Shown here: one piece after another, positions 16,981 through 23,585 of the stretch | Numbering within the stretch: position 1 is the first letter of the stretch | How the letters are laid out: each line of letters starts with the position of its first letter | Assembly (NCBI GenBank): GCA_002423895.1 | Contig: DIOL01000015.1 | Coordinates: forward strand, 18,423 to 71,584 | DNA length: 53,162 bases | Reading direction: 5' to 3' | Source: Bacteroidales bacterium UBA5515 | GTDB taxonomy: Bacteria > Bacteroidota > Bacteroidia > Bacteroidales > P3 | The notes under the pieces: model-generated | Databases searched by the model: none | What the model was told of the DNA's origin: nothing | Seen by the model: the letters and a program-made list of their open reading frames with translations, nothing else | Made by a program: the position numbers and the translations under genes

Positions 16981-17034
16981 TAGTGAGGAATTTCTTGCTT
17001 TGCAGGCTACAAGTTAATAAGTAATTCCTCATTA
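16981..17034. repeat. Inverted-repeat element in the leader of the SH3-domain gene
   Basis: TAGTGAGGAATT (16981-16992) pairs with AATTCCTCATTA (17023-17034), 12 bp with one G-T pair. It encloses about 30 bases that include GCTTTGCAGGC and ACAAGTTAATAAGT. The element sits between the promoter at 17101 and the preferred start at 16969. It may be a small mobile or REP-like element, or a leader hairpin that covers the translation start. Confidence 0.5.
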
Positions 17035-17100
17035 TATTATTATTAGTATTTTCAATCCGATACTTATTCATAACTAACTTTTTAATTGTTTTTTAAAGTC

Positions 17101-17108
17101 CAAAGTTA
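17101..17108 (-). promoter_or_regulatory. SH3-domain gene promoter
   Basis: Reading leftward the box is TAACTTTG. No clear upstream TTG is seen. The distance to the preferred start at 16969 is about 130 bases, filled largely by the inverted-repeat element. Confidence 0.55.
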
Positions 17109-17160
17109 GGGAAATATTTTTATATATTCTTAATTCTTCTCTAATATCTATTTTCCTTTA

Positions 17161-17187
17161 TCGTACGGGATTACAAATCCCGCACGA
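17161..17187. repeat. GGGATT/AATCCC extragenic palindrome (REP-like)
   Basis: TCGTACGGGATT, a 3-base loop ACA, and AATCCCGCACGA form a tight hairpin with a single A/C mismatch. The right arm is identical to 12297-12308. The shape fits a dispersed REP-type palindrome. Confidence 0.65.
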
Positions 17188-17280
17188 CGGGAGTTTTATT
17201 AATTCCCATATATTTTTCTCAACTCAAGATATAAATTCTTTAGAATAGGGAATAAATTTCTTTATGCTTTATTTAATTTT

Positions 17281-17368
17281 TGCAAGGTGGCAGGATGTTG
17301 AGTGTATCCTGCCACCTTACACTATGTATCCTGCCACCTTGCACTATGTATCCTGGCAGGTTGCAAAA
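17281..17368. repeat. Intergenic 22-bp-period array C
   Basis: Three direct units, each starting TGTATCCTG, lie at 17303, 17325 and 17347, exactly 22 bp apart. An inverted unit, TGCAAGGTGGCAGGAT (17281-17296), precedes them and is the perfect reverse complement of 17328-17343. The last unit has a changed centre (CCTGGCAGG in place of CCTGCCACC). The array ends about 8 bases before the likely TTG of the HU-like gene promoter. Besides the arrays, palindromes and promoters listed here, the rest of this gap (17109-17524) shows nothing. Confidence 0.87.
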
Positions 17369-17398
17369 TTTTTACTTGATTTTGTAAGATTTTTTCCT

Positions 17399-17406
17399 TA
17401 TCTTTG
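17399..17406 (+). promoter_or_regulatory. HU-like gene promoter
   Basis: The box TATCTTTG is followed by CA. A TTG at 17376-17378 gives a 20-bp spacing. The leader to ATG 17525 is about 115 bases; no further motif was recognised in it. Confidence 0.68.
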
Positions 17407-17524
17407 CATTTTATAATCAATCATTTGAATATTTATAAAGTGGTTATTTCAATTTTCCATTTTATTAGAGTTTGTTGATTGTACATAATAAGAGATATTG
17501 TTTAATTTAAAAATATGTAATTTT

Positions 17525-17929
17525 ATGAGGAGGTATTACAGTGTAAGTGCTAAAAAATTTATTGACAAGGATGGTCAAGAGGTTGTAAAGTATTATCCTA
17601 ATGCAGTTTCTGCTGGACATTTCAGTTCGGAAGATATGGCAAGAGATATTGCTGAAGCAACAAGTCTTTCAGAACCTGATGTTGTTGGAGCTTTGAAAGC
17701 TTTTTCAATTGTTTTGAAAAATAGATTGAAGTTGGGTTATAATATTAAGTTGGACGGAATAGGAACATTCAGTCTTTCTGTTACTGGAGAGGCATGCAAT
17801 AGCGAGAAAGAATGTAAGCCTAATAAAGTTAAGGTTGGTAAAATTTCATTTAGGGCTGAGTCTAAATTGAGAAAGGAAATGGTGGGTATAAAGTTCTTCA
17901 AAACTATTAAGAAACGAAATAGGAGATAA
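17525..17929 (+). CDS. HU-family DNA-binding protein (Bacteroidota HU-related type)
   Basis: Small nucleoid protein related to HU/IHF, 135 residues from ATG 17525. The Bacteroidota type begins M(R)RYYSVSAKKF, and the rest follows the family: YYPNAVSAGHFSSEDMARDIAEATSLSEPDVVGAL, a dimer-forming helical half. After it come LGYNIKLDGIGTFSLSVTG, the beta arm base, and VKVGKISFRAESKLRKEM. The frame is open from 17498, but the first nine codons (MFNLKICNF) lie before the conserved start, so 17525 is chosen. A very basic tail (KKRNRR) ends the protein. Array C lies directly upstream. Whether this protein binds such arrays is an open question and not shown by the sequence. Confidence 0.88.
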   Translation: MRRYYSVSAKKFIDKDGQEVVKYYPNAVSAGHFSSEDMARDIAEATSLSEPDVVGALKAFSIVLKNRLKLGYNIKLDGIGTFSLSVTGEACNSEKECKPNKVKVGKISFRAESKLRKEMVGIKFFKTIKKRNRR

Positions 17930-17936
17930 AAAATAC

Positions 17937-17966
17937 GTTATTCTTTTTAGCTGAATAACTATTATT
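17937..17966. terminator. Weak hairpin between HU-like gene and RNase H
   Basis: GTTATTC (17937-17943) and GAATAAC (17953-17959) form a 7-bp stem with a 9-base T-rich loop in the 36-bp gap between converging genes. It is a short stem and could be chance. Confidence 0.4.
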
Positions 17967-18601
17967 TATTTTCTACCGAAATCAGCAGGTATTTCACCCC
18001 AAGCTTCTGTATTCCACTTTAAAATTTTGGTTGTGTAGGTGTTTTCCTGAAGCCATTTTTCTGCTCTTTCAATATATTGAAATAAATCTTCAGTCTTTTG
18101 GTTGCGTTCAAGTTTGGTTTTGCATTTTTTCTGCTTCACCCATTTCATTGCATTTACGCTATCGGTGTAGAGAGGAAGGTTGAGGTTGTGACGTTTGAGG
18201 TAGGAGAGTCCGTGAACTAAGCCTAAAAATTCTCCAATATTATTTGTTCCACAAGGATGGTAGTAGTGGAAGAGTTGTTTCTTGGTTTTGCTGCTTACTC
18301 CCTGATATTCCATTTTTCCAGGATTGCCACTGCATGCTGCATCGGTTGCTATGCTTTCCATAATTGGAGAGCCTGCATCGGAAATTAGGGTTTGTGATGG
18401 TGTTGAGGTTTTATTGTTTGCTTTTGCGTATAAATGTTTTTCTGCTTTTTCTTTAAAAGCAAATTCTGCTTCTATTTTATTGCTAAATGATTTGTATTGT
18501 GCTTGAGGAAATCCTTTAATCTGTTCTTGACATTCTTGCCACGATTCAAATACTCCTTTTTTATGTCCTTGCCAAACTACATAATATTTCTGTTTTGCCA
18601 T
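17966..18601 (-). CDS. rnhA: Ribonuclease H with N-terminal viroplasmin-like domain
   Basis: The enzyme cleaves the RNA of RNA-DNA hybrids in the cytosol. Of 211 residues, the first 50 (KYYVVWQGHKKGVFESW.ECQEQI.GFPQAQYKSF) form the caulimovirus-viroplasmin/RNase HI hybrid-binding fold. The rest is the catalytic RNase H domain. The four acidic residues are visible in order: D in IATDAACSGNPG, E in NNIGEFLGL, D in YTDSVNAMKW, and D in EIPADFGRK. This fusion is common in Bacteroidota. It follows the large T9SS gene by 30 bases on the same strand and may be read through from it, since no promoter box is visible in the short gap. Confidence 0.93.
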   Translation of the reverse strand: MAKQKYYVVWQGHKKGVFESWQECQEQIKGFPQAQYKSFSNKIEAEFAFKEKAEKHLYAKANNKTSTPSQTLISDAGSPIMESIATDAACSGNPGKMEYQGVSSKTKKQLFHYYHPCGTNNIGEFLGLVHGLSYLKRHNLNLPLYTDSVNAMKWVKQKKCKTKLERNQKTEDLFQYIERAEKWLQENTYTTKILKWNTEAWGEIPADFGRK

Positions 18602-18631
18602 TAGTCTTTTTTCTTTCTCTTAAAATTTTAG

Positions 18632-21600
18632 CTATCTTATAAGTGTTATATCTCCACTCTTTTTGAATGTTCTGCCAAGTCCGCACTCTATTTCCAAACG
18701 ATAGAAATATACTCCTGCAAGGCAGTCTTGTCCTTTGAAGGTTCCGTCCCAACTTTGGTTTTGATCTGTTGTTGCAAACACTTCTTCTCCCCAACGATCA
18801 AAAATAATAAATTTAATTTTCTCAATATGTTCTCCACTTACTTTAATAACATCGTTTTTGCCATCGGAATTGGGAGTAAATACATTTGGAATAAATATAT
18901 TGGGTTCGCCACAATTAATGACTTCCACTTTAATCCTTATGCTGTCTGTGAAATCGCATCCATTTCCATCGGTAACAAAGACTTGATAGGTTATGGATTG
19001 AAGTGGTGTTGCATATACCTTTGCATTGTTTGGATTATTCAAATATGTTGATGGAGACCACAAATAAGTTAATCCTGGATATTGAGTTACACTTAGAACA
19101 ATTACTTCTCCATCGTAAATTTCTGTTTTTGATGCGTGAATTTCAAAGTCACGGAATATATCCAGGTTAACAATGGATATTGTATCTGAAGATTTACATC
19201 CATAAGTGTCGGTTGTTTGAACATAATAATCTCCAACGCAGAGGTCGGTTATTGTTTGGGTTGTGTCGCCATTACTCCATAAATAATAATAAGGGGCTGT
19301 TCCTCCTCCAACATTTGCAGTTATTTCTCCTTCGCAGGCTTCAATACAGTTAAGGTCTTTTTTTGTTAGAACAGTGATAAAATTAGCTTCATTAATTATG
19401 CTAATTGTGTCTGTGAAAGTGCAATTGTTGGCATCGGTTATTGTGAAAATATAGTCTTTAGAACAAAGATTATTTATTGAAAATTGAGTTTGACCATCTT
19501 CCCAAAGAATTGAATAAGGAGAAGTTCCTCCCAAAGGGTTAATGTTTATTTCTCCAATGCAAATTCCATTACATGGGTTATTAACCTTATTGAATGAATA
19601 AGTTAGAGTTGAAGGTGATGAAATGGTAAAAGGAAGAGTTGAATTACATCCAGAGGCTTCAGTAACTTTAACCCAATAGTTGTTTGGAGAAAGTCCAGAA
19701 ATTGAGCTGACTCCAGTTTGTCCGTTACTCCACTCATAAGTGTGAGGGCTAATTCCTCCACTTATAATTGCAGTAGCCTGCCCATCATCGTTTCCAAAGC
19801 AACTTACATCATCTTTTTGAACTGTCAAACTTGTACCATTGAATCCAATCCAAACGCTGTCCAATCCAGAGCAACCGTCTTTCTCAACCCAAATGTAAAC
19901 ATATTGGCTTTGATTTAAATATATTATTGTTGAATTATTTGTTGTGTCAGAATTTATAAGCGAAGAGAAGTCTCTTGAAAAAGAAAACTTATAGCTGGAG
20001 TAATAGTCAGCAGGAACAGTTAAATCAATTGGACTATTGCAAGAGTTAATGGTGTCTTGAATATCAATTTCTAATTCTTTAATATAAACTCTCTGGTAAA
20101 TGGTATCCCAGCATATTCCATCTGTAAGAATTAATCGGAAATCTGTTGTTTGATTAATTATAGCATAAGGATTAGATATTGTTGGGTCAGTAAGAAGTTC
20201 TGCTGGAGTCCATGAAAAGGTTAAGTTGCTCTGCGAGATTGGAGGAATGCCAATTTGAATTGCATAATTGGGGCATGTTCCAATTGAATCAATTTCTCTT
20301 GAAGTATTTCCCAAAACTAAAACAGTATGTTTCATTGTGTCAGTTGTAACACATCCATTTTCAAAGGTTGCTATTAAAGTAATTTCATATAGTCCACTTG
20401 TATTGTAGGTGTGAGATGGATTTGTGTCATTTGACATAGTTCCATCGCCAAAGTCCCAAATATAAGAAGTCCCTCTTCCAAAGTTTTGAAAGTTTATTGT
20501 TTGAGGAGCACAACCAATTGGAGGAAATCCAAAATCAGCCACAGCATAATCCTCATGAACATTAAATTTAAAAACAGCAGCATTGCAATTGTTGGAACGG
20601 TTTCGTGGACCATAAACATTTGAAGGATATGTTGGGAAACCTTGATTGCCTCCACATCCAGCACAAGCTGCTTGATAAACTGTGCTGAATTTGTCATAAC
20701 GACTTGTTCCTCCATCAACATGGTCTGCAATTCCATTGGCTCCAAAGAAAGTTGCGTATTCCAATGAGGAAGCATCGGAAGCAATAGATATTATATAGAA
20801 ATCTCCTCCATCAGTTATTGGCATAAAAGCATTTGAACTTGTTTGCATATTACTTGTAGTTAAATTGCCCATGCCTCCCCAGCCAGTACAGTAAATTCTT
20901 CCACAAACATCAACAGCAAAAGCTGAAGTTGAAATATTAGGTCTTCCAATTCCTGAACCAAAAACTGTACTCCATGTAAGGGTTTGAAGATTTGGAGAAA
21001 ACTTTGCAATAAATTGACCACTATTAGGAATGCTATAAGCTGCATTATGAATTAAAGTCATCCCTGTAGCATTGGTAATTCCAAAAATATGAGGATTATT
21101 ATATTTATCTGTTCTTACAAAATAGGAAAGGTCTTTTTTGTCAGAGCCAAAAAAAGTAGATGCAAGCATTGTTTCTCCGTTATATGAAATTAAAGAAAGA
21201 AAGCCATCGGTATTTCCTCCATTAAAAGTAGGGGAGTATGCCCAGGAACTTGTAGGGAAATTATGAGAAACAGTTCCTCCAGCAACATAAAGTTTATAAT
21301 CATCGTCAGTATCTATTGAAAAAACTGCATCATCCTCACTTCCTCCAATATAGGAAGAGAATAGCATTGTGGAAAGATTGAAATCAAGTTTGAAAACAAC
21401 TCCATCTTGTTTACCAATATAATTTGGATTAAATGAATTGGGAGTTGTTGGAAAATCTTGAGAGAAGGTGCACGAGCCAACATAAATATTACTCATATCA
21501 TCTGTTATAATTTCTCCTCTTGCTCCATCTCCATAATTGCTGTAAAGAGAATCGTTACCTAAATAATAAACTTGATTTTCATTATAGTAGTTTCTGAAGT

Positions 21601-22828
21601 TTAATCCATCATTCTTTGTTCCTCCAACATAGGTTGAAGCTTCAAGAGATGTTCCATCGTGGGCAAATTTTGAAATAAAGATATCACATCCTTGATTGAA
21701 AACTATTGAACCATCATAGGAAGCAGAATCTCCTCCTGCAAATATTCTTTGAAAAGCATTAGTTGTGGTAGGAAAGTTATTACTTCCAGCTGTTCCAAAA
21801 ACAATAAGTTCATCAAATTCATTTACAATTAAACTATGAGGCATTTCACAACCTGAACCTCCCAAGTATGTTGAATAAATTAAATTAACTCCATCATGAC
21901 TGAATTTTGAAATAGAAACATCCCAGTTTCCTCCACCATAAGTTGTTTGAAATGCACCAATGGTTACAGGATAATTAATTCCATTAACAATTCCTCCAAG
22001 ATAAGCATTTCGCATTTTGTCGTAAGTGGCAGTAAATCCCCAATTATCAGACAAAGCACCTGTGTAACTTGAAAAAATAAGTGTTGGGTCAATCACTAAA
22101 TCATAATCCTTATTGTAATTTCCAATTTTATATGAAATTATGTTGTTATTAAGAACAAACTCAGCCTCTATTTTAATACTGTCGCCATTAATAATTTGAT
22201 AGGCGTAAGGTTTAACTTCAATTAATTGTCCAAGGGAAGTATATAAAACTAAGTTTTCATTCTTAATGTTTAATTTCTCAATTCCTTCATAGAAAAGAGA
22301 AATATCTTCAACCTTTGCTCCAGAGTGTAAAATAAAATCATGCTTAATATTATTCCCTTCAGAATAAACCTTCCAGTCAATATTATTATAAATATCCTTG
22401 TATAGTATTTCTCCATAAGAATAAGCCTTATTTACCCATTTGGATTTATCATTACCAATGTAGTAATTGTTGTAGCTTGTGCTTTTTTGGTTTGGAATAA
22501 TATTGTTTGATTCTTTACTGTTGAGGAGTTTGAGCCTGAAAGCGTGATTATTTATTATGTTTTTGTCTTCTTCACAATTATGATCTTTTGGAGTTAATTT
22601 GTCGTGTTTGCATTCTCTTTTATAATCAGAAAGAGAGAAGGTTATGCAGTTTTTTTCTAAAAAAGCAGCTCCATTGGAAAGAGTTGTTTTAAAAATAATT
22701 CTACTTTCCCATTGACCTTTATTTTCAATAAAATTCAAATTATTATACAAATTTTCTCCACAATATGTTATTTTTGCAGATGAAAAAAGTATGATTGTAA
22801 GAATTAAAAACACATGGATGCTTTTCAT
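18632..22828 (-). CDS. Large T9SS type B surface protein with SBBP propeller, PKD and SprB-type repeats
   Basis: The 1398-residue secreted protein has these parts in order. Signal peptide, 1-24. An N-terminal region NFIENKGQWESRIIFKTTL...ISYKIGNYNKDYDLVIDPTL, which I associate with the DUF7948 family. SBBP-type propeller repeats (FSSYTGA, YSTYLGGSG, ASTYVGGTK, FSSYIGGSEDDA). A PKD domain with YIWDFGDGTMSNDTNPSHTY. SprB-type repeats (CFGNDDGQATAIISGGISPH, and EGEITANVGGGTAPYYYLW). A gliding-type C-terminal domain (IFIPNVFTPNSDGKNDVIKV, IIFDRWGEEVF, WDGTFKGQDC). This is the usual make-up of very large surface proteins tied to gliding or adhesion in Bacteroidota. Specific function is unknown. 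A TATATTTG box lies 23 bases above the start. Confidence 0.92.
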   Translation of the reverse strand: MKSIHVFLILTIILFSSAKITYCGENLYNNLNFIENKGQWESRIIFKTTLSNGAAFLEKNCITFSLSDYKRECKHDKLTPKDHNCEEDKNIINNHAFRLKLLNSKESNNIIPNQKSTSYNNYYIGNDKSKWVNKAYSYGEILYKDIYNNIDWKVYSEGNNIKHDFILHSGAKVEDISLFYEGIEKLNIKNENLVLYTSLGQLIEVKPYAYQIINGDSIKIEAEFVLNNNIISYKIGNYNKDYDLVIDPTLIFSSYTGALSDNWGFTATYDKMRNAYLGGIVNGINYPVTIGAFQTTYGGGNWDVSISKFSHDGVNLIYSTYLGGSGCEMPHSLIVNEFDELIVFGTAGSNNFPTTTNAFQRIFAGGDSASYDGSIVFNQGCDIFISKFAHDGTSLEASTYVGGTKNDGLNFRNYYNENQVYYLGNDSLYSNYGDGARGEIITDDMSNIYVGSCTFSQDFPTTPNSFNPNYIGKQDGVVFKLDFNLSTMLFSSYIGGSEDDAVFSIDTDDDYKLYVAGGTVSHNFPTSSWAYSPTFNGGNTDGFLSLISYNGETMLASTFFGSDKKDLSYFVRTDKYNNPHIFGITNATGMTLIHNAAYSIPNSGQFIAKFSPNLQTLTWSTVFGSGIGRPNISTSAFAVDVCGRIYCTGWGGMGNLTTSNMQTSSNAFMPITDGGDFYIISIASDASSLEYATFFGANGIADHVDGGTSRYDKFSTVYQAACAGCGGNQGFPTYPSNVYGPRNRSNNCNAAVFKFNVHEDYAVADFGFPPIGCAPQTINFQNFGRGTSYIWDFGDGTMSNDTNPSHTYNTSGLYEITLIATFENGCVTTDTMKHTVLVLGNTSREIDSIGTCPNYAIQIGIPPISQSNLTFSWTPAELLTDPTISNPYAIINQTTDFRLILTDGICWDTIYQRVYIKELEIDIQDTINSCNSPIDLTVPADYYSSYKFSFSRDFSSLINSDTTNNSTIIYLNQSQYVYIWVEKDGCSGLDSVWIGFNGTSLTVQKDDVSCFGNDDGQATAIISGGISPHTYEWSNGQTGVSSISGLSPNNYWVKVTEASGCNSTLPFTISSPSTLTYSFNKVNNPCNGICIGEININPLGGTSPYSILWEDGQTQFSINNLCSKDYIFTITDANNCTFTDTISIINEANFITVLTKKDLNCIEACEGEITANVGGGTAPYYYLWSNGDTTQTITDLCVGDYYVQTTDTYGCKSSDTISIVNLDIFRDFEIHASKTEIYDGEVIVLSVTQYPGLTYLWSPSTYLNNPNNAKVYATPLQSITYQVFVTDGNGCDFTDSIRIKVEVINCGEPNIFIPNVFTPNSDGKNDVIKVSGEHIEKIKFIIFDRWGEEVFATTDQNQSWDGTFKGQDCLAGVYFYRLEIECGLGRTFKKSGDITLIR

Positions 22829-22850
22829 TTCAAATCACTTTTTATTATTG

Positions 22851-22858
22851 CAAATATA
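22851..22858 (-). promoter_or_regulatory. Promoter of the large T9SS gene
   Basis: Reading leftward the box is TATATTTG, followed by CA. The usual upstream TTG is not seen. It lies in a 47-bp gap between divergent genes. Confidence 0.6.
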
Positions 22859-22875
22859 TAAAAACAATTAGTATT

Positions 22876-23508
22876 ATGAAGAAGAAGTTATTATTTTTTA
22901 TTTTTTGCCTGATGTGTGTTCAGCTTAGTAGTTATGCACAATTAAAATTTGGGGTAAAAGCAGGAGGTCCTTTTAATATTCAAAATCTTGAAATTCAAAA
23001 TGCAAAAATTGAAACCTCACGACCTTTTAATTTGGGACTTACTTCTGAATGTATTTTCCCAATTCTTAATATTGGCTTTGAAGTTTCAGCTCTATACGAA
23101 TTGGAATTAATTAAAGGAAGTGATTTGCAAAAATCAGTTAGTGTTGGTTATTTGATAATTCCAGTTAATTTTAAATACAAATTAGGAATTAAACCTTTTA
23201 AAGTGTTTGCTTTTGCAGGTCCAAGTTTAGAAATTATGCTACACAATTCAGGTGATATTGTTCTACCTGATTATTCTTTAACAAAATCTACTTCAACAGT
23301 TAAGTATTCTCCAGAAAACTTTAATTGGGGATTGAATGCTGGATTGGGATTTGAAGTTTGGAAAATACAGGCAAGCGTTGCTTACTTCTATAATTTCCAA
23401 ACTCCATTAAAAGAAATTCCTGATGATATATTACATCAGACTGCTTCAGATGATGCAGTTAAATCAAATCAGAATGGCTTTGTAGTCTCTTTGGCTTGGT
23501 TCTTCTAA
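22876..23508 (+). CDS. Outer-membrane beta-barrel protein
   Basis: The 210-residue protein has a signal peptide (KKLLFFIFCLMCVQLSSYAQ). The mature part has alternating hydrophobic strands and glycine-rich turns (LKFGVKAGGPFNIQ, LNIGFEVSALYELEL, YLIIPVNFKYKLG, FKVFAFAGPSLEIML, WGLNAGLGFEVW) and ends in a hydrophobic strand with a terminal phenylalanine (GFVVSLAWFF). This is the pattern of small 8-strand outer-membrane barrels of the porin/PorT-like class. Subfamily and role are unknown. No TAnnTTTG box is visible upstream in the 47-bp divergent gap. topA follows after 77 bases with its own promoter. Confidence 0.83.
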   Translation: MKKKLLFFIFCLMCVQLSSYAQLKFGVKAGGPFNIQNLEIQNAKIETSRPFNLGLTSECIFPILNIGFEVSALYELELIKGSDLQKSVSVGYLIIPVNFKYKLGIKPFKVFAFAGPSLEIMLHNSGDIVLPDYSLTKSTSTVKYSPENFNWGLNAGLGFEVWKIQASVAYFYNFQTPLKEIPDDILHQTASDDAVKSNQNGFVVSLAWFF

Positions 23509-23553
23509 AACAATATAAAGAAAAGATTTTATTGGCGGTTTTTATTTTTATTG

Positions 23554-23561
23554 TACTTTTG
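23554..23561 (+). promoter_or_regulatory. topA promoter
   Basis: The box TACTTTTG is followed by CA. TTGG at 23532-23535 is spaced 19 bp, a very good match to the Bacteroidota consensus. Confidence 0.8.
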
Positions 23562-23585
23562 CAGCTGTAAATTTTTAAAATATTT

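Noticed and set aside
16970..17071. Longer N-terminus of the SH3-domain protein
   Set aside because: The extension lies in an inverted-repeat element and would bury the signal peptide 34 residues inside.
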